Positions 17,017-25,767 of a stretch of DNA of 64,000 bases are shown here, piece after piece. The stretch is from the NCBI RefSeq assembly GCF_024385575.1, contig NZ_JANFMV010000001.1:1393681-1457680 (forward strand), given 5' to 3'. Both the position numbers and the translations under genes were made by a program. Each line of letters opens with the position of its first letter. Position 1 is the first letter of the stretch. This DNA comes from Rhizobium sp. NRK18 (lineage in GTDB: Bacteria; Pseudomonadota; Alphaproteobacteria; Rhizobiales; Rhizobiaceae). A model generated the notes under the pieces. It ran no database searches, had not been told where the DNA came from, and was given only the letters and a program-made list of their open reading frames with translations.

Positions 17017-17934
17017 TCACCGTGTCTCCAGCGTGGCGGCTTCGCCGGCAAGTTCGCTCTCCAGCCAGGCGCGGAAGGCCTGGATCTTCGGTGCGCGGCG
17101 GTGGGCGTGGGCGTAGAGGAGGCTGAGCGGCGCCTTGGCCGGCAGGGCGAAGGGAAACGGCTGGATCAGGCGGCCGGAGGCCAGTTCCTCCTGGAACAGG
17201 AAGGGGCTCAGGATGGCGATGCCTTGGCCGCTGATGGCTGCCTTGGCCTCCAGGTCCATGATGCCCATGGCGTTGATCGTCGCACGTTTCAGCGGTTGGT
17301 AGTCCGCGCCGGCCAGCGCCAGCCAACGGCGCCACCATTCTTCGTCGGCGGTTTCGTTCATCACCGGGAGCCGCAGCAGGTCGGCGGGGGTCTTCACGCC
17401 GCCGATGCTCTCCGCCAGGGCCGGGCTCAGCATCGGCGTGAATTCCAGCCGAAGCAGGGGATGCGCGACGAGACCGGCCGGCGCCTCGTTGCAATATTCG
17501 ATCGAGACGTCCGCACCCTGACGATAGACCTGCGTTGCCTGGTCGGAGCGGACCAGCCGCACGGCGATTTCCGGATGGCGCAACTGGAAGGAGCCGAGAT
17601 TGCGGGCGAGCCACAGGGTGGCGAAGGTCGGGACCGCATGGATTTCCAGCATCTCATTCGATGCCTTGCGCGCCGAATCCATGGCCTCGTGCAGCAGCGA
17701 CATAGCCTCGGTCACCTTCGGCAGCATGCGCTCGGCCACCGGCGTCTGGGTGATCTGCCGTGTCTGGCGAAGGAACAGTTGTTCGCCGATCGCCTCCTCC
17801 AGAAGCTTGATCTGATAGCTGACCGCCGTCTGGGTCATGCCCAGTTCGTCGCCGGCGCGCGTGAAAGACCCGTGCCGGGCCACGGCCTCGAAGACCCTGA
17901 GTGCATTGAGCGGCAGTTGTTTCGACAATTTCAT
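17017..17934 (-). CDS. LysR family regulator, GcvA-like
   Basis: A 305-aa regulator of the GcvA/AmpR-like subgroup. The start MKLSKQLPLNALRVFEAVARHGSFTRAGDELGMTQTAVSYQIKLLE is typical, with effector-domain features HAVPTFATLWLARNLGSFQLRHPEI, DVSIEYC and the ISGQGIAILSPFL loop. It is divergent from a small ORF at 18031 and faces away from xdhC. Being embedded between purine genes it may control xdh or the small ORF, but this is positional inference only. Confidence 0.9.
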   Translation of the reverse strand: MKLSKQLPLNALRVFEAVARHGSFTRAGDELGMTQTAVSYQIKLLEEAIGEQLFLRQTRQITQTPVAERMLPKVTEAMSLLHEAMDSARKASNEMLEIHAVPTFATLWLARNLGSFQLRHPEIAVRLVRSDQATQVYRQGADVSIEYCNEAPAGLVAHPLLRLEFTPMLSPALAESIGGVKTPADLLRLPVMNETADEEWWRRWLALAGADYQPLKRATINAMGIMDLEAKAAISGQGIAILSPFLFQEELASGRLIQPFPFALPAKAPLSLLYAHAHRRAPKIQAFRAWLESELAGEAATLETR

Positions 17935-17961
17935 GGATCAGTTCTCTTTATGCATGTCGAC

Positions 17962-18002
17962 AACAAATTCGTTGGTGCGAAAGCATTTTTCGGACGAAAT
18001 TG
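17962..18002. promoter_or_regulatory. Candidate LysR operator upstream of the small ORF
   Basis: In the 96-bp spacer between lysR (17934) and the ORF at 18031 are two dyads: TTCG-N6-CGAA and, just after it, TTTCG-GA-CGAAA. Paired dyads in a LysR divergent spacer suggest recognition and activation half-sites. Confidence 0.35.
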
Positions 18003-18030
18003 ACTGTGGATCAATAAAAGGAAACTGGCA

Positions 18031-18264
18031 ATGGCCAGCATTGAAGACGTCCAGGGCAGCGGCGCGGCGGCGCGCTCTGTCATCGAAAAACTGCGCCTGA
18101 TGTTCGGGCGATCAACTCCGTCTGCAACGTCAGGCGGTCGTGTAGATGCGCTCGATGCGCCTATCCGCGCCGATATCGGCATCGGCGATGGCGCCGAACC
18201 GGCAAGTTTGGCCGGACGCGAGCAATTCTGGCGGGCCGGCAGCGTCCTTCGCCTCATGCTGTGA
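18031..18264 (+). CDS. Small hypothetical protein (77 aa)
   Basis: A 77-aa ORF with AAAGGA 7-8 nt before its ATG and codon use like the neighbouring real genes (third positions mostly G/C). It has no membrane segment or domain I recognise. It is divergent from the GcvA-like LysR gene and ends 3 bp before the convergent xdhC stop. A 122-aa minus-strand ORF covers the same DNA (17931-18299) but lacks comparable start signals. Confidence 0.45.
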   Translation: MASIEDVQGSGAAARSVIEKLRLMFGRSTPSATSGGRVDALDAPIRADIGIGDGAEPASLAGREQFWRAGSVLRLML

Positions 18265-18267
18265 CGG

Positions 18268-19068
18268 TCAAAGCAGGTGGTCGAGAAGCTCGGCTGCAAC
18301 CATGGCGGCGATCACCGCTGGACGCTTGTCCCTGACACTGGCGCCGCCGATCGGCAGGATCAGACGCCGTGCCAGCGTCTCGTCCTCGCCTTCACGCGCC
18401 AGCCAGTTGACGAAGGTCGCGCGTTTCGTCGACGAGCCGATCATGCCGACGTAGAGAAGATCGTCGTTCATGAGCGCTTCGCGGGCGATCAGGAAATCGA
18501 GCGCGTGGTCGTGGGTCATCACCAGGACGGCGCCGCCCGGCCGGATGTCCGCCACCAGCGCCTCCGGCATGGCGACGTGCTTCACCGAGACCCCTTCCGC
18601 CTTAAGGCCCTGCAGTTCCTCGGCGCGCGTCTCGACCATGGTGACGGCGAGCGGCAGGGGAGACAGCGCGCGGACGAGCGCCTTGCCGACATGGCCGGCG
18701 CCGAAGATGTAAACGTCCGGCCAGATGGCGCGTTCGTCCTCCAGACGCCGTTCGATCAGCTGGATTATGTGCGGATCGGCCTGCAGGAAGCGCAACAGCG
18801 TTCGCCCGCCGCAGCACTGCCCGATCTCGGGTCCGAGCGGAATGTCGAGCGAGAGCGTGGTCTCTTCGCCGACCATCAGCTTCAGCGCATGGGCGATGGC
18901 GCGATATTCCAGCTGGCCGCCGCCGATCGTGCCCCATGTCTCGCGCGGTGCGACCAGCATGAAGGCGCCCGCCTCGCGGGGCGTCGACCCTTTGACCGAG
19001 GCGACCTCTACGAAGACCAGCTGGCGATGGCGGGCGCAAAACGCCCTGAAGGAATCACGAGTGAACAT
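18268..19068 (-). CDS. xdhC: Xanthine dehydrogenase accessory protein XdhC
   Basis: A 266-aa XdhC/CoxI-family protein. The N-terminal VEVASVKGSTPREAGAFML and GTIGGGQLEYRAI, the cysteine-containing GPEIGQCCGGRTLL, and the Rossmann segment VYIFGAGHVGKALVRAL are diagnostic. Known XdhC binds and sulfurates the molybdenum cofactor and inserts it into XdhB. It starts 10 bp after the xdhB stop and is last in the bdhA-xdhA-xdhB-xdhC run. Confidence 0.95.
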   Translation of the reverse strand: MFTRDSFRAFCARHRQLVFVEVASVKGSTPREAGAFMLVAPRETWGTIGGGQLEYRAIAHALKLMVGEETTLSLDIPLGPEIGQCCGGRTLLRFLQADPHIIQLIERRLEDERAIWPDVYIFGAGHVGKALVRALSPLPLAVTMVETRAEELQGLKAEGVSVKHVAMPEALVADIRPGGAVLVMTHDHALDFLIAREALMNDDLLYVGMIGSSTKRATFVNWLAREGEDETLARRLILPIGGASVRDKRPAVIAAMVAAELLDHLL

Positions 19069-19077
19069 GAGACGGCA

Positions 19078-21417
19078 TCATACCGTTTTCATGCGTTCCA
19101 CGGCCATCAGAATACGCTCCGGCGTCGCCGGTGCGTCGAGCTTTGGGCAGACCCGATAGTCGCCGACGCTGGCAACGGCCATCGACAGGGCTTCCAGGAC
19201 CGAGATCGCCAGCATGAAGGGCGGCTCGCCGACAGCCTTGGAGCGACCGATGGTCGGTTCGGCGTTTTCGGACCATTCCGCCAGCTGGACGTTGAATATC
19301 TTCGGCCGGTCGGAGGCGAGCGGGATCTTGTAGGTCGACGGCGCGTGCGTGCGCAGCCGTCCCTTGCCGTCCCACCAGAGTTCTTCCGTTGTCAGCCAGC
19401 CCATGCCCTGCACGAAGGCGCCTTCCACCTGGCCGATGTCGATTGCCGGATTGAGCGACTTGCCGACGTCATGAAGGATGTCGGTTCGCTCGATCATGTA
19501 TTCGCCCGTCAGCGTGTCGATCGACACCTCGGAGCAGGCCGCGCCATAGGCGAAGTAGTAGAACGGCTGGCCCTTGCCGCTGGCGCGGTCCCAGTGAATG
19601 TTCGGCGTCTTGTAGAAACCGGCAGCGGACAGCTGGACGCGTTCGAAATAGGCCTGACGGACGAGATCGGGGAAGGGGACTTCCTCCTTGTCGCCAATCT
19701 GTACCCGGTTGGGCAGGAAGGTGATGTCGGCCATCTTCACCTTCCACTTCTTGGCGGCGAAGCGGACCAGCCGGTCCTTGATCTGGTTGGCGGCATCGAG
19801 TGCGGCCATGCCGTTGAGGTCGGTGCCGGAGGAGGCGGCGGTCGCCGAGGTGTTCGGCACCTTGCCGGTCGTCGTCGCGGTGATCTTCACCTTGTCGATA
19901 TCGACCTGGAAGGCATCGGCAAGAACCTGGGCGACCTTTGTGTAGAGTCCCTGGCCCATTTCCGTGCCGCCGTGGTTCAGGTGGATGGAGCCATCCTGAT
20001 AGACGTGTACGAGCGCGCCGGCCTGGTTGAAGGCCGTCATGGTGAAGGAGATACCGAACTTGACCGGCGTCAGCGCGATGCCCTTGCGGATGACGCGGCT
20101 CGTGCGGTTGAACTCGATGATCGCCTGCCGGCGGGCCTGATAGTCGGACGAGGCTTCCAGCTCGTCGACGATGCGGCCGATGATGTTGTCCTCGACCGTC
20201 TGGTGGTAGGGCGTCAGAACGCGGTCGGAGCCCTTCTCACCGTAGAAATTCTTGCGGCGGATTTCGAGCGGATCCTTGCCCAGCGCATAGGCGATCTCCT
20301 CGATGATGCGCTCGCCGCCGACCATGCCCTGCGGACCGCCGAAGCCGCGATAGGCGGTGTTGGAGACCGTATGGGTCTTCAGCGGTTGCGACTTCAGAAG
20401 CACGTGCGGATAGAAATAGCTGGAATCGGCATGGAAGAGGGCGCGGTCGGTGACGGGGCCGGACAGATCGGCCGAGTAGCCGCAGCGGGCGGCATAGTTC
20501 GCCTTTACCGCGTGGATGGCGCCGTCGTCGTCGAAGCCGACTTCGTAATCGACGCGGAAATCGTGGCGCTTGCCGGTCGCGGTCATGTCCTCGTCGCGGT
20601 CGGGGCGGAATTTTACGGCCCGCTTCAGCTTCTTTGCGGCGATGGCAGCCAGAGCCGCAAACTGGTTTCCTTGCGTCTCCTTGCCGCCGAAGCCGCCGCC
20701 CATGCGCCGCGTGTTCACGGTGATCGCATTCGAGGGAATGTTGAGAACGTGGCCGACAATGTGCTGGATTTCGCTTGGATGCTGGGTGGAGGCCCAGATG
20801 GTGACCTCATCGTCCTCGCCGGGAATCGCCATCGAGATGTGGCTTTCCAGGTAGAAATGCTCCTGGCCGCCGATCCGCATCGTGCCGGAGAGCCTGCGCG
20901 GCGCATTCTTCATTTCCGCTTCTGCCTCGCCGCGCTTCAGCGTCATCGGGGTGACCACAGTCGGAGCCTTATTGGCCAGCGCGCCATCGATGTCGGTCCA
21001 GAAGGGCAGATCCTCGTATTCGATCTTTGCCTTCGTGGCGGCGCGGCGGGCAGCCTCGCGGGTCTCGCCGATGACGGCAAAGATCGGCTGGCCGTGGAAC
21101 TGGACTTCCGTCTCCGCGAGGAGCGGTTCGTCATGCAGTCCGGCGGACGAGACGTCGTTGACGCCGGGCACATCCTTGCCGGTCAGCACGCAGACGACGC
21201 CGGGCGAGGCTTCCACCTCGGACAGGTCCATCGACAGGATTTTCGCATGCGGGCGCGTCGACAGACCGAGTGCGCCATGCAGGAGGTTCGCCGGTTCCGG
21301 CATGTCGTCGATGTAGTCGGCGGTGCCGCTGACATGTTTGTGGGCGGAGTCGTGCTTCAGGACCTGATGCATCGGGCCGTTGATGCTGTTTTTCGGTTCG
21401 AAGGTTCTCTTGTCCAT
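19078..21417 (-). CDS. xdhB: Xanthine dehydrogenase, molybdopterin-binding subunit
   Basis: A 779-aa large subunit oxidising hypoxanthine and xanthine to urate. It has the N-terminal a/b hammerhead (HVSGTADYIDDMPEPANLLHGALGLS), Moco-binding RRMGGGFGGKETQ, RGFGGPQGM and GGTEMGQGLYTK, and the catalytic Glu in KAVGEPPFMLAIS near the C-terminus. The ATG at 21417 has GAGGAAG about 7 nt upstream and lies just after the xdhA stop; the longer GTG at 21432 would overlap xdhA. It works with XdhA (FeS/FAD) and needs XdhC for cofactor loading. Confidence 0.96.
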   Translation of the reverse strand: MDKRTFEPKNSINGPMHQVLKHDSAHKHVSGTADYIDDMPEPANLLHGALGLSTRPHAKILSMDLSEVEASPGVVCVLTGKDVPGVNDVSSAGLHDEPLLAETEVQFHGQPIFAVIGETREAARRAATKAKIEYEDLPFWTDIDGALANKAPTVVTPMTLKRGEAEAEMKNAPRRLSGTMRIGGQEHFYLESHISMAIPGEDDEVTIWASTQHPSEIQHIVGHVLNIPSNAITVNTRRMGGGFGGKETQGNQFAALAAIAAKKLKRAVKFRPDRDEDMTATGKRHDFRVDYEVGFDDDGAIHAVKANYAARCGYSADLSGPVTDRALFHADSSYFYPHVLLKSQPLKTHTVSNTAYRGFGGPQGMVGGERIIEEIAYALGKDPLEIRRKNFYGEKGSDRVLTPYHQTVEDNIIGRIVDELEASSDYQARRQAIIEFNRTSRVIRKGIALTPVKFGISFTMTAFNQAGALVHVYQDGSIHLNHGGTEMGQGLYTKVAQVLADAFQVDIDKVKITATTTGKVPNTSATAASSGTDLNGMAALDAANQIKDRLVRFAAKKWKVKMADITFLPNRVQIGDKEEVPFPDLVRQAYFERVQLSAAGFYKTPNIHWDRASGKGQPFYYFAYGAACSEVSIDTLTGEYMIERTDILHDVGKSLNPAIDIGQVEGAFVQGMGWLTTEELWWDGKGRLRTHAPSTYKIPLASDRPKIFNVQLAEWSENAEPTIGRSKAVGEPPFMLAISVLEALSMAVASVGDYRVCPKLDAPATPERILMAVERMKTV

Positions 21418-21428
21418 GTCCGTCTTCC

Positions 21429-22895
21429 TCACTCCGCGGCTTCGAAGCGCACCAGTTCCTGTCGGTCGCCGGTGGTCTCGAGGTAGAAGCGGGTCAAAAG
21501 GTTCTTCGCCGTCAGCTGGCGGTATCCGGCGCTGGCGCGCCAGTCGGTCAGCGGCTGGAAATCGCTGTCAAAGGCGTCACGCGCCGCGGCGATCGTCTCC
21601 TCGCTCCATGGCTTGCCGATGAGAGCGCTTTCCACGGACCGGGCGCGCTTTGGCGTGCCGGCCATGCCGCCGAAGGCGATGCGGATGTCGGTGACGCTGT
21701 TGCTGTCGTCGAGCGTAAGGCTGAAAGCGCCGCAGAGCGCCGAGATGTCCTCGTCGCGGCGCTTGGAAATCTTGTAGACGGCAAACCGGCTTGCCGCCGG
21801 CGGGCGGGGAATGAAGAGGCTGTCGACGATCTCGTCGGCGGCGCGATCCTGTTTGCCATATTCGATGAAGAAGTCTTCGAGCGGGATCGACCGGCGGCCG
21901 CGCACGGAGCGCAGCGTCAGGGTCGCGCCCAGCGCGATCAGCGGCGGCGGCGTGTCGCCGATCGGCGAGCCGTTGGCGATGTTGCCGCCGATCGTGCCCA
22001 TGTTGCGCACCTGCTCGCCGCCGATCCGGTCGAGGAGGGGGCCAAGCGCCGGGATTTCGGCGGCAAGTGTCTTGAAGGCCTGGCTATAGGTAACACCGGC
22101 ACCGATGAAGACGCCCGTCTCGTCGGCGCGAACGATCTGCAGGTCGGTCAGGTGATTGATGAAGACGACGGGGTTCAACTCCCGCATCTGCTTGGTGACC
22201 CAGAGGCCGACATCGGTGGAGCCGGCGACGATCGTCGCTTCCGGATGCGCGGCAAGGATTTCGAGGAGCTTCTCGACCGAGCCGGGCACCAGCATCTGGC
22301 CGTCTTCCGAGGAGATGGCGATCGTTTCGTCGCTGCGCATCGACCACAGCTTGGCGGCGACTTCGGTACGGATCTTTTCCACCGGATCGAACAGCGTGCT
22401 CGGGCGCGCCGCCGACACCTGTTCGGCGGCCTTGACGATCGGCTCGTAGCCGGTGCAGCGACAGAGATTGCCCTGCAGGGCCTTCTCGATATCGGCGCGC
22501 GAGGGTGCGCTGTTGGAGAGCCAGAGCCCGTAAAGCGACATGACAATGCCGGGCGTGCAGAAGCCGCATTGCGAGCCGTGGGTGTCGACCATCGCCTGCT
22601 GGACGGGGTGCAGCTTGCCGTCCTTGGCCGCCAGATGCTCGACCGTGACGACGTGAGTCGCGTTTAGCGATCCCAGGAAACGGATGCAGGCATTGACCCC
22701 TTCATAGCGCAATGCGCCGTCGACCAGGCGGCCGACGAGGACCGTGCAGGCGCCGCAATCTCCTTCCGCGCATCCCTCCTTCGTCCCGGTCAGCCGGCGT
22801 TTCAGCCGAAGAAAATCCAGAAGCGTTTCCGTCGGGCGGACGGACGAAAGAGAAACGACTTCATCATTCAAGAAGAAGCGGATCGAATCTGCCAT
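21429..22895 (-). CDS. xdhA: Xanthine dehydrogenase, FeS/FAD subunit
   Basis: A 488-aa small subunit. Two [2Fe-2S] sites are visible: CAEGDCGACTVLVG near residue 37, then GSQCGFCTPGIVMS and GNLCRCTGYEPI between about 105 and 145. The FAD domain follows with IVAGSTDVGLWV and GTIGGNIANGSPIGDTPP. Electrons from the XdhB molybdenum site pass through these centres to FAD and NAD+. The ATG at 22895 has AAGG upstream; the TTG at 22913 is less likely. It follows bdhA after 84 bp on the same strand. Confidence 0.96.
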   Translation of the reverse strand: MADSIRFFLNDEVVSLSSVRPTETLLDFLRLKRRLTGTKEGCAEGDCGACTVLVGRLVDGALRYEGVNACIRFLGSLNATHVVTVEHLAAKDGKLHPVQQAMVDTHGSQCGFCTPGIVMSLYGLWLSNSAPSRADIEKALQGNLCRCTGYEPIVKAAEQVSAARPSTLFDPVEKIRTEVAAKLWSMRSDETIAISSEDGQMLVPGSVEKLLEILAAHPEATIVAGSTDVGLWVTKQMRELNPVVFINHLTDLQIVRADETGVFIGAGVTYSQAFKTLAAEIPALGPLLDRIGGEQVRNMGTIGGNIANGSPIGDTPPPLIALGATLTLRSVRGRRSIPLEDFFIEYGKQDRAADEIVDSLFIPRPPAASRFAVYKISKRRDEDISALCGAFSLTLDDSNSVTDIRIAFGGMAGTPKRARSVESALIGKPWSEETIAAARDAFDSDFQPLTDWRASAGYRQLTAKNLLTRFYLETTGDRQELVRFEAAE

Positions 22896-22979
22896 GACTT
22901 GCCTTTTGTCCAATTAGTAAACAAAAGGCCACTCTTTGCCTATTTCGGCATTCCGTCAATGGTTGCAGTGCAACGGAAA

Positions 22980-23756
22980 CTATTTCGCCGTCCAGCCGCC
23001 ATCCATGGAGATGTGCGTGCCGGTGATCTGCTTGGCGTCGTCGCTCGCAAGGTATTGTGCCAGTGCGGCGATCTGTTCGACGGTGACGAATTCCTTCGTC
23101 GGCTGGGCTTCGAGGATGACTTCCTTCTTCACCTGTTCTTCCGTCATGTTGCGCGCCTTGGCCGTATCCGGGATCTGCGCTTCGACGAGCGGTGTGAGCA
23201 CGTAGCCGGGGCAGATGGCGTTGACCGTCACGCCGTGTTCGGCCAGCTCCAGCGCGACCGTCTTGGTCAGGCCGAGAATGCCATGCTTGGCGGCGACATA
23301 GGCCGACTTGAAGGGGGAGGCGACGAGGCCGTGGGCGGATGCAATGTTGATGATCCGGCCCTTGCCCTTCTTCTTCATGCCCGGAACCGCGGCGCTGATG
23401 GTGTGGAAGGAGGAGGACAGGTTGATGGCGATGATCATGTTCCACTTCTCGATCGGGAATTCCTCGACCGGAGCGACATGCTGGATGCCGGCATTGTTGA
23501 CGAGGACGTCGATGCCGCCGAAGGTCTTCTCGGCGGTGGCGATCATGTCGGCAATCTCTTCCGGCTTGGTCATGTCGGCGGCGTGATAGAGGACCTTGCC
23601 GCTGCCGGCGTCTTCCAGTTCCTTCTTCTTTGCCTCGATGTCTTCGGGCTTGCCGAAGCCGTTCATCACGATATTGGCACCCTTGCCGGCAAAGCCCTTG
23701 GCGATGCCGAAACCGATACCGCTGGTCGACCCGGTGACGACGACAGTGATTGCCAT
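22980..23756 (-). CDS. bdhA: D-beta-hydroxybutyrate dehydrogenase
   Basis: A 258-aa short-chain dehydrogenase, the length of rhizobial BdhA. The cofactor motif VVVTGSTSGIGFGIAKGFA, NNAGIQHVAPVEEFP, catalytic YVAAKHGILGLTK and the C-terminal GTHISMDGGWTAK are typical of 3-hydroxybutyrate dehydrogenases. It oxidises 3-hydroxybutyrate, the monomer of stored PHB, to acetoacetate. The ATG at 23756 follows AGGGAG. It heads the bdhA-xdhA-xdhB-xdhC run; co-transcription of bdhA with xdh genes is known in Sinorhizobium meliloti. Confidence 0.95.
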   Translation of the reverse strand: MAITVVVTGSTSGIGFGIAKGFAGKGANIVMNGFGKPEDIEAKKKELEDAGSGKVLYHAADMTKPEEIADMIATAEKTFGGIDVLVNNAGIQHVAPVEEFPIEKWNMIIAINLSSSFHTISAAVPGMKKKGKGRIINIASAHGLVASPFKSAYVAAKHGILGLTKTVALELAEHGVTVNAICPGYVLTPLVEAQIPDTAKARNMTEEQVKKEVILEAQPTKEFVTVEQIAALAQYLASDDAKQITGTHISMDGGWTAK

Positions 23757-23886
23757 GATGGAACTCCCTGTGAATGAGTTTGTGTTCTGCTGCATTGCAG
23801 TATCTAGGGCAGGTTATTGACAACAGGGAGCGCTGGCAATTGAGATTTCCGGCGACCGTGACGCGATGCCGCGGATGCGGAGTATT

Positions 23887-23919
23887 TGCGTTTTGTTTTC
23901 GTTTGACATTCGTTTTTGG
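23887..23919 (+). promoter_or_regulatory. Three 11-bp-phased direct repeats, candidate GlpR operator
   Basis: TGCGTTT, TTCGTTT and TTCGTTT begin at 23887, 23898 and 23909, exactly 11 bp (one helical turn) apart, 45-77 bp before the glpK start. DeoR-family repressors such as GlpR use phased TTTCG-type direct repeats, so this is a good candidate operator. No glpR gene is in the window. Confidence 0.45.
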
Positions 23920-23963
23920 CTGATATTGAAGTGAAACCAAAGCATGACTTCTGGGAGGACGGC

Positions 23964-25451
23964 ATGGGCAGCTACATTCTCGCCATCGATCAGGGCACGA
24001 CATCAAGCCGGGCGATCATCTTCGACGGGGACATGAAGGTCGTTGCGATCGCGCAGGAGGAATTCACCCAGTTCTTCCCCGATTCCGGCTGGGTCGAGCA
24101 TGATCCGGAGGAGATCTGGCAGTCCGTAGTCTCGACGATCAAGGGCGCCATCAAGAAGGCCGGGATAACGGCATCCGACATCGCAGCGATCGGGATCACC
24201 AACCAGCGCGAAACGACGGTCGTCTGGGAACGCGACAGCGGCAAGGCGATCCACAAGGCGATCGTCTGGCAGGATCGCCGCACCGCTTCCTTCTGCGAGA
24301 CGCTGAAGAAGCAGGGCCATGAAAAGACCTTCACCCACAAGACCGGGCTGCTGCTCGATCCCTATTTTTCCGGGACCAAGGTTGCCTGGCTGCTGGATCA
24401 TGTCGCAGGCGCACGCGACAAGGCGGAAAACGGCGAGCTCTGCTTCGGAACGATCGACAGCTTCCTGATCTGGCGGCTGACGGGCGGCAAGTCCTTCGTC
24501 ACCGATGCGACCAATGCCTCGCGCACGCTGATCTACAATATCAGGAACAATGAGTGGGATGCGGATCTTCTCGGCATCCTCAAAATCCCCGTGTCGATGC
24601 TGCCGGAGGTGAAGGACTGCGCCGCCGATTTCGGGACGACGGAGAAGGATCTGTTCGGCGCGCCGATCCCGATCCTCGGCGTTGCCGGCGACCAGCAGGC
24701 GGCGACCATCGGCCAAGCCTGCTTCAAGCCGGGCATGATGAAATCGACCTACGGCACTGGCTGCTTTGCCCTTCTGAACACTGGCACGGATTTCGTGCAT
24801 TCGAAGAACCGGCTCCTGACGACGATCGCCTACCGCATGAACGGGGTGACCACCTATGCGCTGGAAGGCTCCATCTTCATCGCAGGGGCTGCGGTGCAGT
24901 GGCTTCGCGACGGGCTGATGATCATCGACAATGCGGCCGAATCCGGCGCGCTCGCCGCCAATGCCGACCCGTCGCAGGACGTCTATCTCGTTCCGGCCTT
25001 CACCGGCCTCGGCGCGCCCTACTGGGATGCGGAGGCGCGGGGCGCGATCTACGGCATGACTCGCAACACCGGCCCCGCCGAATTCTGCAAGGCGGCGCTC
25101 GAGGCGGTCTGCTTCCAGACCGGCGACCTGCTCGACGCGATGAAGAAGGACTGGAAGAGTGCTGAAGGCGACACGGTACTGCGCGTCGATGGCGGGATGG
25201 TCGCCTCAGACTGGACCATGCAGCGGCTTTCCGACCTGATCGACGCGCCCGTCGATCGTCCGACGATCCTCGAGACGACGGCGCTAGGGGCCGCCTGGCT
25301 CGCCGGATCGCGGGCCGGCGTCTGGCCGGATATGAACGGCTTTGCCGCCAGCTGGGCGCGCGACCGCCGTTTCGAGCCGCAGATGGATGACGACACACGC
25401 AAGGCAAGGCTCAAGGGCTGGAAGCGGGCGGTCGAGCGGACGCTGAGCTGA
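23964..25451 (+). CDS. glpK: Glycerol kinase
   Basis: A 495-aa FGGY-family kinase making glycerol-3-phosphate from glycerol and ATP. Start [18 protein letters not shown], substrate segment [31 protein letters not shown], phosphate-binding [15 protein letters not shown] and C-terminal [14 protein letters not shown] are all present, and the length is standard. The ATG at 23964 has GGGAGGA 5-6 nt upstream. It is a single gene, divergent from bdhA over 207 bp; phased repeats upstream suggest GlpR-type repression. Confidence 0.97.
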   Translation: MGSYILAIDQGTTSSRAIIFDGDMKVVAIAQEEFTQFFPDSGWVEHDPEEIWQSVVSTIKGAIKKAGITASDIAAIGITNQRETTVVWERDSGKAIHKAIVWQDRRTASFCETLKKQGHEKTFTHKTGLLLDPYFSGTKVAWLLDHVAGARDKAENGELCFGTIDSFLIWRLTGGKSFVTDATNASRTLIYNIRNNEWDADLLGILKIPVSMLPEVKDCAADFGTTEKDLFGAPIPILGVAGDQQAATIGQACFKPGMMKSTYGTGCFALLNTGTDFVHSKNRLLTTIAYRMNGVTTYALEGSIFIAGAAVQWLRDGLMIIDNAAESGALAANADPSQDVYLVPAFTGLGAPYWDAEARGAIYGMTRNTGPAEFCKAALEAVCFQTGDLLDAMKKDWKSAEGDTVLRVDGGMVASDWTMQRLSDLIDAPVDRPTILETTALGAAWLAGSRAGVWPDMNGFAASWARDRRFEPQMDDDTRKARLKGWKRAVERTLS

Positions 25452-25480
25452 TATTGTTCCGATTTACGGCCGGCACCAAA

Positions 25481-25498
25481 TGTAGTAACGTTGCTACA
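25481..25498. promoter_or_regulatory. Toxin-antitoxin operator palindrome
   Basis: TGTAGTAACGTTGCTACA is an 18-bp near-perfect palindrome (one mismatched pair) 14 bp before the antitoxin GTG. Phd/VapB-type antitoxins bind such palindromes to repress their own operon. Confidence 0.6.
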
Positions 25499-25512
25499 AA
25501 GGAGACGCGGCC

Positions 25513-25767
25513 GTGACGATCATGACCAGCCGGGAATTCAACCAGAATACCAGCGGCGCCAAGAAGGCGGCCGAAAAGGAACCCGTGTTCATCACCGACC
25601 GCGGCCGGCCCGCGCATGTGCTTTTGTCGATCGAGGAGTACGAACGCCTCGCGGGGCTCCGGAAGCAGAATCTGGCGGAGCTTCTTTCCATGCCGGAAGA
25701 TGACGACATCGATTTCGATCCGCCCAAGCTTGGAGACTTGGGAATTCGACCGGCTGAATTCGACTGA
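25513..25767 (+). CDS. Phd/YefM-type antitoxin
   Basis: An 84-aa antitoxin. The N-terminal half has the Phd/YefM DNA-binding fold (TSREFNQNTSGAKKAAEKEPVFITDRGRPAHVLLSIEEYERL); the acidic tail (MPEDDDIDFDPPKLGDLG) should wrap the toxin. The GTG at 25513 has AAAGGAG about 8 nt upstream; an ATG at 25522 is the alternative. It shares one base with the toxin start (TGATG), giving the tight coupling usual for TA pairs. The palindrome at 25481-25498 is the likely autoregulatory site. Confidence 0.92.
   Translation: MTIMTSREFNQNTSGAKKAAEKEPVFITDRGRPAHVLLSIEEYERLAGLRKQNLAELLSMPEDDDIDFDPPKLGDLGIRPAEFD

Noticed and set aside
17931..18299. 122-codon minus-strand ORF between lysR and xdhC
   Set aside because: It overlaps the 3' end of xdhC and the better-supported plus-strand ORF at 18031, starts without a ribosome-binding site, and ends in the divergent promoter.
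18277..21486. 1069-codon plus-strand ORF opposite xdhC-xdhB
   Set aside because: Long antisense frame produced by GC-biased third positions of xdhB; no start signal, and the real genes on the other strand have full catalytic motifs.
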